Source: Calothrix sp. PCC 7103
GTDB lineage: Bacteria; Cyanobacteriota; Cyanobacteriia; Cyanobacteriales; Nostocaceae
Direction of reading: 5' to 3'
Assembly (NCBI RefSeq): GCF_000331305.1
Contig: NZ_KB217478.1
Coordinates: 2,091,679-2,155,678, forward strand
DNA length: 64,000 nt
The translations under genes and the position numbers were made by a program. Positions 37,632-47,976 of this stretch are shown here, piece by piece (within the stretch, counting starts at the first letter, position 1; each line of letters begins with the position of its first letter). A model generated the notes under the pieces. The model was not told where the DNA came from, searched no databases, and saw only the letters and a list, made by a program, of their open reading frames with translations.

Positions 37632-38474
37632 ATGAGCAATCAAGGGATAACTCCCCGACAGAAGTTGGTAATTGAAGCCGGACGTACCGAGCAGCAATAT
37701 TGGAAAGACTTGTGGCGTTACCGAGAATTGTTCTATTTTCTCGCATGGCGTGACATATTAGTTCGCTATAAGCAAACAGTTATCGGTATTGCCTGGGCAT
37801 TGATTCGTCCTTTTTTGACGATGATAGTCTTCACTGTGGTATTTGGTAATTTGGCAAAGTTACCTTCAGAGGGGGCGCCTTATCCAATTTTGGTGTTTGC
37901 AGCGATGTTGCCCTGGCAATTCTTCTCCAGCGCTTTGTCTGAATGTAGTAATAGCTTAATTAGTAATGCTAATTTAGTTTCTAAAGTATATTTTCCTCGG
38001 TTAGTAGTACCAACCAGTGCAGTTATTGTCAGCTTTGTAGATTTTATGGTCTCAGTAATCATTTTGCTGGGATTGATGGCTTGGTATGATTTTATGCCTG
38101 GGTGGCGATTTTTGACACTACCGCTATTTATTATTATTGCCTTTGCTGCATCAATGGGCGCCGGGTTGTGGCTGGCAGCACTAAATGTAGAATATCGAGA
38201 TTTTCGCTACATTGTGCCGTTTATTGTCCAGTTTGGCTTGTATATATCGCCAGTTGGGTTTAGTAGCAGTATTGTACCAGAACAGTGGCGCCTGATTTAT
38301 TCGCTAAATCCGATGGTGGGGGTAATTGATGGGTTTCGTTGGGCTATTTTGGGGGGAGAATCACGGTTGTATTTGCCTGGGTTTTTCTTGTCTTTGGGGC
38401 TTGTGATGTTGTTGTTTACTACCGGAATTTGGTATTTTCGCAAGATGGAACGCAAGTTTGCTGATGTGATTTAA
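37632..38474 (+). CDS. ABC-2 type polysaccharide export permease (Wzm-like)
   Basis: This 280-residue protein has six hydrophobic segments and the ABC-2 signature RDILVRYKQTVIGIAWALIR near residue 38. With the next gene it forms an exporter that moves undecaprenyl-linked polysaccharide across the inner membrane. The conserved region NPMVGVIDGFRWAILG precedes the last helix. GGCGCC sites at 37.87, 38.16 and 38.29 kb are the last before a 15-kb gap. Confidence 0.92.
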   Translation: MSNQGITPRQKLVIEAGRTEQQYWKDLWRYRELFYFLAWRDILVRYKQTVIGIAWALIRPFLTMIVFTVVFGNLAKLPSEGAPYPILVFAAMLPWQFFSSALSECSNSLISNANLVSKVYFPRLVVPTSAVIVSFVDFMVSVIILLGLMAWYDFMPGWRFLTLPLFIIIAFAASMGAGLWLAALNVEYRDFRYIVPFIVQFGLYISPVGFSSSIVPEQWRLIYSLNPMVGVIDGFRWAILGGESRLYLPGFFLSLGLVMLLFTTGIWYFRKMERKFADVI

Positions 38475-38515
38475 TATCAAAGTTTAAGTTTAAATCTAAA
38501 ATCTAAAATATTAAG

Positions 38516-39781
38516 ATGTCTGACACTGTTATTAAAGTTGAAAACCTAAGTAAAAAATACATTATTGGGCATCAGCAGGAGGAAAGATATACAGCACTGC
38601 GAGATGTAATTGCTAATAAAGTTAAGTCTCTAGGTAGTTTCATTCAAAATCCAAAATTTCAAATCCAAAATGATTCTGAGGAGTTTTGGGCATTAAAGGA
38701 TGTTTCATTTGAGATTAAGCAGGGTGACAGGGTTGGGATAATTGGACGAAATGGCGCTGGAAAATCAACTTTATTAAAAATATTAAGCCGAATCACAGAG
38801 CCAACTTCAGGAAGGATTTCAATTGAGGGTAGGGTTGCAAGTTTATTGGAAGTTGGGACGGGGTTTCATCCAGAGTTGACTGGTAGGGAGAATATTTATC
38901 TTAATGGCGCTATTCTGGGAATGAGCAAGGTAGAAATCAAGCGCAAATTTGATGAAATTGTCGCTTTTGCAGAAGTAGAGAGGTTTTTAGATACACCAGT
39001 TAAGCGTTACTCTTCTGGGATGTATGTGCGATTGGCGTTTGCCGTGGCGGCACATTTAGAGCCAGAAATTTTGATTGTGGATGAGGTGTTGGCGGTGGGG
39101 GATGCCCAGTTTCAGAAGAAGTGTTTGGGGAAGATGGAGGATGTGGGCAAGACAGGCAGAACAGTTTTATTTGTAAGCCATCAAATGGGAATGATTGCAA
39201 CACTTTGTAATCATGCAATTGTTATGCAAAGCGGTAAAGTAATTCTACAAGGGAATACTAAAGAAGCTATATCTTACTATACAGAAAGCTCAATACTGAA
39301 GCAAAATAATAATTTTTATCTTTCTCAACAAGCAAGATTAGATAAAGAAGTATGCATAACAGAAGTTGAGACACTTGACAAATCTGGTACAAAAAAATCT
39401 GAATTTGAGCATACAGAGCCGATTACGGTAAAAGTTAAGTGTGCTATTAATAAATGGCTTAAAGGTATATTAATAGGAATTACATTAAAAGATATACAAA
39501 ATCAAAAAATATTTACGACGCAACGTTTATTAGACGATTATAAAATGGGAGCAAATGTTAGTGAGTTTACAGCGCATGTGCAAATTCCAGCAAATTTTTT
39601 AACCGGAGGTCAATATAGATTTTACTTAGCTTTACATATTCCAAATGTTCAATTCTTAGACCAAGTAGATGATGTTTGTACATTTAGTATTATAGATGTT
39701 GGTTCAGAATTAGCAATGTATGGAGATGTAAATAATGGGTGCGTTTTTGCTAATTGTGATTGGCGTATTCAGCCATACTAA
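38516..39781 (+). CDS. ABC transporter ATPase with C-terminal carbohydrate-binding domain (Wzt-like)
   Basis: In these 421 residues the Walker A is GRNGAGKSTLL (near residue 78), the ABC signature is YSSGMYVRLAFAVA, and Walker B is EILIVDEVLAVGD. Residues about 270-421 form a beta-sandwich domain like that of Wzt, which recognises the glycan end. It is 41 bp after the permease. The composition shifts to AT-rich with poly-A codons in the C-terminal domain, suggesting it was acquired together with the following glycosyltransferases. Confidence 0.92.
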   Translation: MSDTVIKVENLSKKYIIGHQQEERYTALRDVIANKVKSLGSFIQNPKFQIQNDSEEFWALKDVSFEIKQGDRVGIIGRNGAGKSTLLKILSRITEPTSGRISIEGRVASLLEVGTGFHPELTGRENIYLNGAILGMSKVEIKRKFDEIVAFAEVERFLDTPVKRYSSGMYVRLAFAVAAHLEPEILIVDEVLAVGDAQFQKKCLGKMEDVGKTGRTVLFVSHQMGMIATLCNHAIVMQSGKVILQGNTKEAISYYTESSILKQNNNFYLSQQARLDKEVCITEVETLDKSGTKKSEFEHTEPITVKVKCAINKWLKGILIGITLKDIQNQKIFTTQRLLDDYKMGANVSEFTAHVQIPANFLTGGQYRFYLALHIPNVQFLDQVDDVCTFSIIDVGSELAMYGDVNNGCVFANCDWRIQPY

Positions 39782-39845
39782 AATTTAGTTTTATCTCATT
39801 TTTATGCTCGAATTGTAATTGTTTTGAAAATTTAACCGGTGAATC

Positions 39846-41120
39846 ATGAAAATTGCTCATTTTAATTATGGTCTTAATGGCGGAGCGGGTATTGCATCTC
39901 GTCGTCTGCACGATTCACTTGTCAGTTACGATATCGATAGCAAATTTTACCATCTTGAATCGATATCCCCTAGCAATTCATATATTAACTTACAAGAAAA
40001 TACAAAAAATAATATTTATAATAAACTACATAAAAAAATAAAGCATAGATTGTATCATAAAGGTTTAAATCGCCATATAATTGGTCGTCCAGAGGGCTAT
40101 GAGCTATTTAGTTATTCTCAGCTTGTTCAGAAGACGAATATATTATCAATGATTGGAAACTATCCAAGTCTTGTACATCTTCATTGGATATCCAATTTAA
40201 TAGATTACCCATCTTTTTTTAGCTCAATACCAGATTCACTGCCAATTGTATGGACGTTGCATGATATGAATCCATTTACTGGCGGGTGTCATTACGCATG
40301 GGATTGTCATCAATATAAAGAACATTGCAACAATTGTCCTCAAGTTGCTATACCTTCAGATTTTGACATATCTTACAAAAACTTTTCAATAAAGAAAAAA
40401 TCCCTTATCAATAAAAATTTGCATATTGTAGCTGATAGTCATTGGTTAGAGAAAGAGGCTCGATCAAGTAAAATATTTGAAAATGCAAAATCTTTTCATA
40501 CAATTCACTATGGTTTAGACCATAAGCTATTTTATCCAATCAAAAAAGTTGTTTGTAAAGCTTCTCTTGGGATAGACCCTAGCACTACTGTAATTGCGTT
40601 TGGCGCAGACAATATTACAAATAGAAGAAAGGGCTTAAAGGAACTAATAGATGCCTTAAAGCAAATAGAACCAACGAATAATATTTTACTTTTATGTTTT
40701 GGAAAAGGGAAAAGCCAAATTGATATTAATAACATAAAAATTAAACACGTTGGTTTTATGGAATCGCCTAGCCTCCTTTCCCTAATTTATTCGGCGTCAG
40801 ACATGTTTGTTATTCCATCGCTGTATGAGGCATTTGGTCAGACATCATTAGAAGCAATGGCTTGTGGTACGCCAGTTATTGGCTTTGATACAGGTGGAAT
40901 ACCTGATATGGTTCATCATGGAAAAACAGGATTATTAGCAAAGCCAAAAGATTCACATGATTTAGCAATGCAAATAAAATGGTTGGTAAATCATCCAAAA
41001 GAGAGGAAGCAAATGGGTATTAATGCACGTCAATTAGTTGAGCAAGAGTATACGCTTCAAGTTCAAGCTGAAAAGTATATTTTTCTTTATATAAAATTAT
41101 TGTCTAAACATATTGATTAG
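39846..41120 (+). CDS. Glycosyltransferase family 4
   Basis: This 424-residue GT-B enzyme has an N-terminal nucleotide-fold (NYGLNGGAGIASRRLHDSL), an acceptor segment WTLHDMNPFTGGCHYAWDC with a cysteine cluster, and the donor-binding signature FVIPSLYEAFGQTSLEAMAC with the ExxxxxxxE pattern. It transfers a sugar during repeat-unit assembly; donor and linkage are unknown. It has low GC, with no GGCGCC or GCGATCGC. Confidence 0.88.
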   Translation: MKIAHFNYGLNGGAGIASRRLHDSLVSYDIDSKFYHLESISPSNSYINLQENTKNNIYNKLHKKIKHRLYHKGLNRHIIGRPEGYELFSYSQLVQKTNILSMIGNYPSLVHLHWISNLIDYPSFFSSIPDSLPIVWTLHDMNPFTGGCHYAWDCHQYKEHCNNCPQVAIPSDFDISYKNFSIKKKSLINKNLHIVADSHWLEKEARSSKIFENAKSFHTIHYGLDHKLFYPIKKVVCKASLGIDPSTTVIAFGADNITNRRKGLKELIDALKQIEPTNNILLLCFGKGKSQIDINNIKIKHVGFMESPSLLSLIYSASDMFVIPSLYEAFGQTSLEAMACGTPVIGFDTGGIPDMVHHGKTGLLAKPKDSHDLAMQIKWLVNHPKERKQMGINARQLVEQEYTLQVQAEKYIFLYIKLLSKHID

Positions 41121-41171
41121 CATTAATTTGTTATTCATTTCATATCAATCTAACAACTATTATAATTAAAA

Positions 41172-42086
41172 ATGCCAGCAATAAACACAGTTTTAACACT
41201 AGCAGACCTACCGTCACCACCGTCAGGTAAAACAGGATGGCCTTGGACGGAAGAAACCCCATTATTACCAAATAAAATGCCAGATGGTTCGGAATGTCCA
41301 AAAATTAGTATTGTCACCCCAAATTATAATTATGGGCAATTTATTGAGGAAACCATTCGTTCTGTGTTGCTTCAAGGTTATCCGAATTTAGAATATATTG
41401 TGATTGATGGGGGAAGTACGGATAATTCTGTTGAAATTATTAAAAAGTATGAGCCTTGGCTAACTTATTGGGTAAGTGAACCAGATAAAGGTCAAAGTCA
41501 TGCTATTAATAAAGGTTTTGTCTGTTGCACGGGAGAAATTATGGCATGGCTGAATAGTGATGACTGTTTTAATGAAAGAATACTTTATAAAATAGCTTCT
41601 ATCTTTATTCAAAAACCAGAAACAAATCTTATTACTTGCCCAGTTAGAAGAATTACTTCTAAAGGTAAGGAAATTACTATTACTCATACTCCATCAACGA
41701 TTTTTAAAGACATCTTTTATTGGAGTTATTATATGCCACAGGCAGGAGTTTTTTTTAAAAAAAAAATACTAGATAAAGTAGGATATCTGGACGAATCACT
41801 TCAGATTCAAATGGATTACGATTTCTGGTTTCGTTTTGCCAAAAAAACGGATTTTTTAAACTATCAAGAAATTGCTGCAAATATAAAAATACACCCAGAA
41901 GCTAAAACTACTTCTAATAAATACCAAGCTTTATCTCAAAAAGAAGCATTGCTAGTAAAACTTCGTTATGCAGACGAAGAGATTAAAAATAAGATACTCA
42001 ATGAATTGGTCTTAGATCGAATAGCATATAATAAACTGCGTAATTCTTTTTGGATCAAAGTATTAATCAAACTTAAGCTGCTTTAA
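41172..42086 (+). CDS. Glycosyltransferase family 2
   Basis: This 304-residue GT-A enzyme has KISIVTPNYNYGQFIEETIR near residue 45, IDGGSTDNS, and the metal-binding DxD as LNSDD (about residue 128). The acceptor-site motif is YMPQAGVFFKKKIL and the catalytic-base region QMDYDFWFR. It is followed within 3 bp by the next gene, hence one operon. Confidence 0.9.
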   Translation: MPAINTVLTLADLPSPPSGKTGWPWTEETPLLPNKMPDGSECPKISIVTPNYNYGQFIEETIRSVLLQGYPNLEYIVIDGGSTDNSVEIIKKYEPWLTYWVSEPDKGQSHAINKGFVCCTGEIMAWLNSDDCFNERILYKIASIFIQKPETNLITCPVRRITSKGKEITITHTPSTIFKDIFYWSYYMPQAGVFFKKKILDKVGYLDESLQIQMDYDFWFRFAKKTDFLNYQEIAANIKIHPEAKTTSNKYQALSQKEALLVKLRYADEEIKNKILNELVLDRIAYNKLRNSFWIKVLIKLKLL

Positions 42087-42088
42087 AA

Positions 42089-43321
42089 ATGTTGAATAAA
42101 AAAATTACTATATTCGCCCCTGATTTTAAACCAATGCTCGGTGGCGTTGCTGAGTATACTTACCAACTTGCCAATGAGTTAAATAATCTTCAGAGGCTAG
42201 ATAGAGTACTCACTACTGTGCATCAAGAGCAGAAATACGATTTCAAAACCGAAGGATTAGATAAATATAAACACGATAGAAAACTGGGCAATAAAATTGG
42301 CGACAATTTTTTATTTATTCGGAAAACAAGGTCTCTAATTTTTCATTTAAAAAATTATATATTTGTGTTTATTTGCGCTTACAAAATTATAAATAAACGC
42401 TCACACTCTTTTTTGTTGATTACATCTATTCGTGAAAAATCCTCAAAAGTCATAGTCAATATTTGTCATTTATTTAATATAAAATATGGTGTAGTATTAC
42501 ATGGTAAAGATATAATAGTTTTATCAAAAAATGACAATAATTACTTAAGAAATGTTTGTAAGCAAGCTAATGTTATTATCTTTAATTCATGGGCAACCAA
42601 AAAACTATTTTACTACCTATCATTAGAATTAAATAATAAATTTTATATACTCTATCCAGGAATAAACCCAAGATATTATGAAGAATCTTGTTCGCTATCT
42701 ATCACTGAATTGGAAAAGCGATTTCATATTGAATTACAAAATAAAACTATAATTTTATCTGTAGCAAGACTAGATAAAAGAAAAGGTATAGATATAGCAA
42801 TTAGAGCAGTTGCACCCTTGTTACAAGAAGTTGAGAATGTTCTTTACATCATCGCTGGGCAAGGTAATGAATACGAGCAATGCAAACATATAATTGAATC
42901 TTATAAGGTTACTGATAAAATTATACTATTAGGGAAAGTGACTGAAGAAGAAAAGTTTAGTTTAATGAAATTAAGTTCAATATTTCTCATGCCTAATCAC
43001 ACTCTTAATAATAAAGATTTTGAAGGTTTCGGTATTAGCTTTATCGAAGCATCTTACTTAAACAATGCGATTATTGCTGGAAAAAGTGGTGGTGCAATTG
43101 AAGCTGTTAAAGAAAATGTTAGTGGGTTTTTAATAGATGTAGAGGCACATGACTCAATTGAAATAATAAGATTAATTACTAAAGAACTGTTGGATAAACC
43201 TGATTTGTGTAACAAAATATCAATTAATGCAAGCCAATATGTTGTGGAAAATTTTTTAATAAAGAATTTAGTTAGTAATTTTGTTGATTATTTAGATCGA
43301 GAAATTTTAGACACTAATTAA
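42089..43321 (+). CDS. Glycosyltransferase family 4
   Basis: These 410 residues contain DFKPMLGGVAEYTYQLANEL at the N-terminus, the linker ILSVARLDKRKGIDIAI, and the C-terminal donor site FEGFGISFIEASYLN. It is AT-rich with many Asn/Lys/Ile codons. It directly follows the GT2 gene. Confidence 0.88.
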   Translation: MLNKKITIFAPDFKPMLGGVAEYTYQLANELNNLQRLDRVLTTVHQEQKYDFKTEGLDKYKHDRKLGNKIGDNFLFIRKTRSLIFHLKNYIFVFICAYKIINKRSHSFLLITSIREKSSKVIVNICHLFNIKYGVVLHGKDIIVLSKNDNNYLRNVCKQANVIIFNSWATKKLFYYLSLELNNKFYILYPGINPRYYEESCSLSITELEKRFHIELQNKTIILSVARLDKRKGIDIAIRAVAPLLQEVENVLYIIAGQGNEYEQCKHIIESYKVTDKIILLGKVTEEEKFSLMKLSSIFLMPNHTLNNKDFEGFGISFIEASYLNNAIIAGKSGGAIEAVKENVSGFLIDVEAHDSIEIIRLITKELLDKPDLCNKISINASQYVVENFLIKNLVSNFVDYLDREILDTN

Positions 43322-43346
43322 TCATCAGCTATAGATGTAAGATTGA

Positions 43347-44078
43347 TGAGTCAAATTCGCATCAGAGCGTATTGAATTTAGGGGAGAATATATTCAATTT
43401 CTAGACTCAGATGATTTATTAAGTAATAGCATAAGTGAGCATGTTAAGAAAATAAATCAAGGCTTTGATTTGGTATTTGGCAATTTTGAAGAGATAGATG
43501 GGGAAGGTAAAATAAAGAAATTAATTACATATAAAGACTGGTTATCCAAACCAGACAAAATAGCCTATATTATATCAAATATTATTCAGACATCATGTCC
43601 GTTACATCGGCGGCAATCTATAGCTCAAATAGGTGGCTTTGATGAAAATTTATCTTGTGGGGAAGAAAGAGATGTTCATATTAGGCTTTTTTTTGCGGGA
43701 AGTCGCTTCTTTTATCATCCTACAACTGTATATAAAAAGCGGTCAAGTAGCGATTATTCAAGGATTAGTAATGCTTCATGGTTTCACGATGACCCTATGC
43801 GATATATTCGTATGGAACATAAAGTTATCAATATGTTGAAAATAGTAAAAAACAATTATTTAACCGATGAAGTTAGAAATCGAATAGCTCACCGATTATG
43901 GTGGAGAGGAAGAGTCGCTCTACCTCATGGCTGCAAAGCTGTTGCAAATCATCATTTTGATGAAGCCCGAAAGATTGCTCCTAACTCCTCTGTACCATTG
44001 GGGTTACGCTATAAGTTATTCTATAAATTATTAGGAACATATTATACAGAAATGCTTTACCAACTAGTCGGTGAATAG
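43347..44078 (+). pseudogene. 5'-truncated glycosyltransferase family 2
   Basis: The frame reads VKFASERIEFRGEYIQFLDS and DDLL, so the DxD site is present, but the N-terminal nucleotide-binding half (about 90 residues) is missing and a TGA lies just upstream at about 43344. The first GTG/ATG-type start inside (43470) would drop the DxD. The C-terminal part (LHRRQSIAQIGGFDENLSCG; EERDVHIR) is intact. I judge it inactive. Confidence 0.75.
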
Positions 44079-44140
44079 ACACAGATTAATTGACTGAAGT
44101 CATTAAACATCCGCAAACAATTAAAGTTGGTAAACTAAAT

Positions 44141-45331
44141 ATGAAAATAGCCTATATCTTAGCAGAACAGATAGATATAAACGGTACCAGCGGTGCTTCT
44201 GCCCATATCCGAGAAAACATCAAACACTTTCGGAAAGCAGGTCATGAAGTTTTCTTAATAACTAATTCTCAAAATCATCTTAAAAAACGAGAGAGCAAGG
44301 AAAATAAACTTGTTCCAAATAAAAGCATTCTACTATATTCTATAATACCAAATGTCCTAAAAATCTTTGTAAAAAACTGGCGTATTAGAAGAAGCAATCA
44401 AAATCTATTGCTTCAAAATAAACAAATACTAGATAAGTGCGATATTGTTTACGAGAGAGATGCTTTTTGCAATTTTGAAATTTCTAATTACTGCAATAAA
44501 CATCAAATTCCTCATGTAATCGAATGTAATGGTTTTTTCTGGGGAGAAACAGGTAGCCCTTTTCACAAGTCTCCTGTTCCTACACTTTATAAGAAAAAAC
44601 ATATTAGTAAATGGCTACAAGCTGACCATCTTATTGCTGTTTCTGAAAACTTTAAAAATAAAATGATAGCGGAAGGAGTTGAGCCAAGTAAAATTACTGT
44701 CATTCATAATGGTGTAGACTTAGAAGCACATCTAGGTATTTCAGAAAGTGAGATAAAAGGTTTACGTCAAAAAATGGGCTTAGAAAATCACATAGTAATT
44801 GGATTTTTAGGTCATATTTTAGAAAAACATCGTATAGATATGTTACTTGAAAGCATTAAATCATTAAATGATGCTAATTATCCAGTAAAAGGTCTAATTG
44901 TTGGAGGAGGTATTTGGAACAAGTATCAACAACAAGCAGTGGAAATAGGTATTGCAGACAAAGTTGTATTTACCGGACCAGTTGAATATGCACAAGTACC
45001 ACTTTTAGTGGCTATCATGGATATCTGTACTTTACCAGGATGTCATGACTATGATTCTCCAGTCAAACTGTTTGACTATGGTGCAGCGAAACGTCCCGTT
45101 GTCGCAGTGGATTTTTCTAACGTTCAAGAAATTATCCTCGATGCTAAAAAAGGTTTTTTATTCAAGCAAGGTTCTACTAGTAATTTTGTTGAGAAGTTAA
45201 AAATCTTAATTAATTCTCAATCAACAAGAAACGAATTAGGAAACAATCTTTTCCAAACAGTTGAAAGTAATCACACTTGGCAAAAAGTTGCAGAACGCAC
45301 TTTGGGCATCTTTGAGCAAGTTATTAAATAA
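44141..45331 (+). CDS. Glycosyltransferase family 4
   Basis: The start is set at the ATG of 44141 (MKIAYILAEQIDING), since an upstream TTG would add an unlikely 17-residue extension. Motifs are NGTSGASAHIRENIKHFRKA, IVYERDAFCNF and the donor region GCHDYDSPVKLFDYGAAKRP, which resembles capsule-type GT4 enzymes. About 396 residues. Confidence 0.87.
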   Translation: MKIAYILAEQIDINGTSGASAHIRENIKHFRKAGHEVFLITNSQNHLKKRESKENKLVPNKSILLYSIIPNVLKIFVKNWRIRRSNQNLLLQNKQILDKCDIVYERDAFCNFEISNYCNKHQIPHVIECNGFFWGETGSPFHKSPVPTLYKKKHISKWLQADHLIAVSENFKNKMIAEGVEPSKITVIHNGVDLEAHLGISESEIKGLRQKMGLENHIVIGFLGHILEKHRIDMLLESIKSLNDANYPVKGLIVGGGIWNKYQQQAVEIGIADKVVFTGPVEYAQVPLLVAIMDICTLPGCHDYDSPVKLFDYGAAKRPVVAVDFSNVQEIILDAKKGFLFKQGSTSNFVEKLKILINSQSTRNELGNNLFQTVESNHTWQKVAERTLGIFEQVIK

Positions 45332-45379
45332 TTTAATATTTGTTTAATAAAAAGTAACTATTTGCGTTGTTAATTATCA

Positions 45380-46567
45380 ATGAATATCTTACATCTCCAT
45401 GAAAATATAATTATAAAAGGTGGTTCAGAAGTACATATTAAATTGCTGCTAGAATTACTTCCAGAGTATGGATTTCAAAACTACTGGGTATCCATAAATA
45501 AAAATGAAAATGGATATATAGTTAATAACTATTTAACTAAAGATTACTCTGAGTATAATTCTGTATATACAACTATTCAGGCATTAAAATATTTCTGTAG
45601 TAAACATCAGATTGATATAATACATATTCACGGTCTTTCAATACCTCTAATAGTTAAAGCTTGCTTTACAATAGCACCTGTCATTAGGTCAATGCACGAG
45701 CCAAGAATGATTTGTCCTGGCCACGGAAAGTTTTTCTTAAACCAAGAATCAATATGTTGTAGTCCTTTTGGTATGCACTGTTTAGCAGATGCGTATACCA
45801 AAAAATGTGCGCCAAGAAATCCTAAAAGATTATTACATGCTTATAAAAACTCCAAATTTGAAATTAACTATGCAGCCAGCAGATACTTTCAAATAATTGT
45901 TATGTCTAATTACATGCTTAACGAAGCAAAATTAGCTGGTATCCCAGAACAAAAATTGAATTTAATTCCTTACTTTGTTGAGTCTTTTTCAGAGTCAACA
46001 GAGATTGAACACCACACTCAAGAAATAAGAATATTATACTCTGGTAGATTTGCTCCTCAAAAGGGAGTACATCTACTAGTAGAAACTCTTGCTCCTTTAC
46101 TATCTTTTTTTCCTCATCTTTACTTAGATTTAGTTGGTGATGGCTATTTTTATAATACAATTAACTTATTAGTTCAAAAATATGGGATAGAAGATAAAGT
46201 AAAATTTCATGGCTGGCAAGATACGAATTCTATTAAGAACTTATATAAAAAGTCTTCTATTGTAACATTCCCATCTATTTATCCAGAAGCTTTTGGAATA
46301 GTTGGTATAGAAGCAATGGCTCATGGGAAACCAGTGATAGGTTTTAAAGTTGGCGGTGTTACAGACTGGTTAGAAGACGGAGTCAATGGTTTTGCTGTTA
46401 AAAGCCATGATGTCATCGAGTTTCGCAATAAATTGAAATACTTAATAACTAATAACAAAATGAGATATATTATGGGCAAAAATGGCAAAAATATTGCTCT
46501 AAATAAGTTCTCTAGTAACAAAGTTTTACCTTTACTGGTAGAAGTGTATAAAAATAGTCTTACTTGA
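45380..46567 (+). CDS. Glycosyltransferase family 4
   Basis: These 395 residues have an N-terminal GGSEVHIKLLLELL loop, linker ILYSGRFAPQKGVHLLVETL and donor site FPSIYPEAFGIVGIEAMAHG, a textbook GT4 ExxxxxxxE signature. A cysteine-rich insert around 110-145 (CPGHGKFFLNQESICCSPFG) recalls the similar insert of the gene at 39846. Confidence 0.89.
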   Translation: MNILHLHENIIIKGGSEVHIKLLLELLPEYGFQNYWVSINKNENGYIVNNYLTKDYSEYNSVYTTIQALKYFCSKHQIDIIHIHGLSIPLIVKACFTIAPVIRSMHEPRMICPGHGKFFLNQESICCSPFGMHCLADAYTKKCAPRNPKRLLHAYKNSKFEINYAASRYFQIIVMSNYMLNEAKLAGIPEQKLNLIPYFVESFSESTEIEHHTQEIRILYSGRFAPQKGVHLLVETLAPLLSFFPHLYLDLVGDGYFYNTINLLVQKYGIEDKVKFHGWQDTNSIKNLYKKSSIVTFPSIYPEAFGIVGIEAMAHGKPVIGFKVGGVTDWLEDGVNGFAVKSHDVIEFRNKLKYLITNNKMRYIMGKNGKNIALNKFSSNKVLPLLVEVYKNSLT

Positions 46568-46579
46568 ATAAATTTGAAT

Positions 46580-46740
46580 TAAAATTGCTCTCCTCACTAA
46601 TGGCATATATCCTTATGTGATTGGGGGAATGCAAAACCATTCTTACTATTTAAGCAAGTTTTTAGTTCAAAATGGCATTAACCTATACCTTTATCATACC
46701 CGAATAAACTCAGAATATGACATTACTTAGTTAGACTTTT
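46580..46740 (+). pseudogene. N-terminal fragment of a glycosyltransferase duplicated from the 47977 gene
   Basis: The DNA encodes IALLTNGIYPYVIGGMQ-like sequence followed by HSYYLSKFLVQNGINLYLYH, nearly the same as the first 55 residues of the enzyme at 47977, then hits a TAG within the equivalent of DITQLEFF. It lacks a start codon in frame. It is a partial duplication left on the other side of the GT2 gene. Confidence 0.8.
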
Positions 46741-46747
46741 TTATCAA

Positions 46748-46825
46748 ATAAAAGGGGTTTAAAACCCCATCCTCTTGGGTTGTCTGTGCGTGCGTTGGGG
46801 TTTAAATCCCCAACGCACGCACTTA
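46748..46825. repeat. Paired hairpins (GGGGTTTAAAACCCC and GTGCGTGCGTTGGGG)
   Basis: Two adjacent palindromic arms, the second spanning GTGCGTGCG ... CGCACGCAC, lie between the pseudogene and the next gene. They look like a dispersed repeat and may terminate or stabilise transcripts. Confidence 0.65.
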
Positions 46826-46874
46826 ATTGCGAATTGTTAATCATGAAGAAAAAAATATAAAGGGTAGTTAAAAA

Positions 46875-47864
46875 ATGAAGGTTATATCAATTGTAATTGT
46901 CCAAGACGAAGCAGACATTGTAGAAGAAGTACTAAGAGATGCTGCTCTGATGACAGATTTAGTCTTAATTTATGATACCGGAAGTGTTGATGGTACATTA
47001 GACATGATCTGTAAACTTCAATCTGAGTTTTTGAATATTCATATAATTCAAAATAAACCAGTGCATTTTCATGAGTTTGAGACTCGTCGTCATGCTTTAC
47101 TCCTAGCAAGTAATTACCTCAAAGATGGGGACTGGGTTGCTTGGTTAGATGCAGACGAATTCTTTGGCATTAAGCCGAGTCTTTTTATTAAAAATTATTG
47201 TGAGTTCCAAAAACATAATTGGATTAGACATAGACACTATAATTTTTCTCCAACAGAAGTTCAAGTTGAAGAATATCCAGAATATTTCTACTCGTCTAAA
47301 TTTGATCGAACTCGATATATCTATTACAAAGAATATCCTTATACAGAAACTAAACTTTTTCAATATCGAACTTCATGTCTTAAGACAATTGTTGGAAGGA
47401 ATCCAAGATGGCTGGGTTCACTTTGCTGTGTAAGAATTCCGATTTTACATTACCCTTATAGAACAGTACCTCAAATTAAACGTAGAACGCTTCTTAGAAA
47501 TTTTTCAAAAAAGCAATTTAGTTCAGAAGTTTGGGGGCGGCACTGGAAAGAGATAAGCTTAAGTAGTGCGTTATATACATTAACAGATACCAAAGTAAAA
47601 GAATATTATCCACAAATTATATCAAAAGACCTACTTAGGCTCGATGGGTGTTACGACTCTCGGGAAAGTAGATTACAGCGTTTATTTACAGTTACGAAGA
47701 AAAATGTTGCGAGAATAATGACAATTGCTATAGGTTTAGAGTGTATTGATAAGTTTCTATCTAAAAAATTAGAAGTTAGTGAGCCATCTGTTCGTTATAA
47801 AGATTCAAACTTCATTGCCGAATATAAAAAGATGTTTCTCGTTGCAGAGCAAAATGATTTTTAA
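46875..47864 (+). CDS. Glycosyltransferase family 2-like protein
   Basis: These 329 residues begin SIVIVQDEADIVEEVLRDAA and continue with YDTGSVDGTLDMI. The metal site is WLDADEFFG near residue 95. This matches the GT2 subgroup annotated as glycosyl transferases acting on long-chain or lipid-linked acceptors. The C-terminal half is Lys/Arg/Tyr-rich. A short GT4 fragment lies upstream and the parental GT4 gene downstream, so it may have been inserted into a duplication. Confidence 0.82.
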   Translation: MKVISIVIVQDEADIVEEVLRDAALMTDLVLIYDTGSVDGTLDMICKLQSEFLNIHIIQNKPVHFHEFETRRHALLLASNYLKDGDWVAWLDADEFFGIKPSLFIKNYCEFQKHNWIRHRHYNFSPTEVQVEEYPEYFYSSKFDRTRYIYYKEYPYTETKLFQYRTSCLKTIVGRNPRWLGSLCCVRIPILHYPYRTVPQIKRRTLLRNFSKKQFSSEVWGRHWKEISLSSALYTLTDTKVKEYYPQIISKDLLRLDGCYDSRESRLQRLFTVTKKNVARIMTIAIGLECIDKFLSKKLEVSEPSVRYKDSNFIAEYKKMFLVAEQNDF

Positions 47865-47976
47865 TATTAACTTGACCCGATTATGAAAAATTAAACTAGC
47901 TCTCTTACATATTAATTTATCTAGCTACATAACTTCTTAACTAGTTAATTGAAACGGCATAATTAATATATAAATC

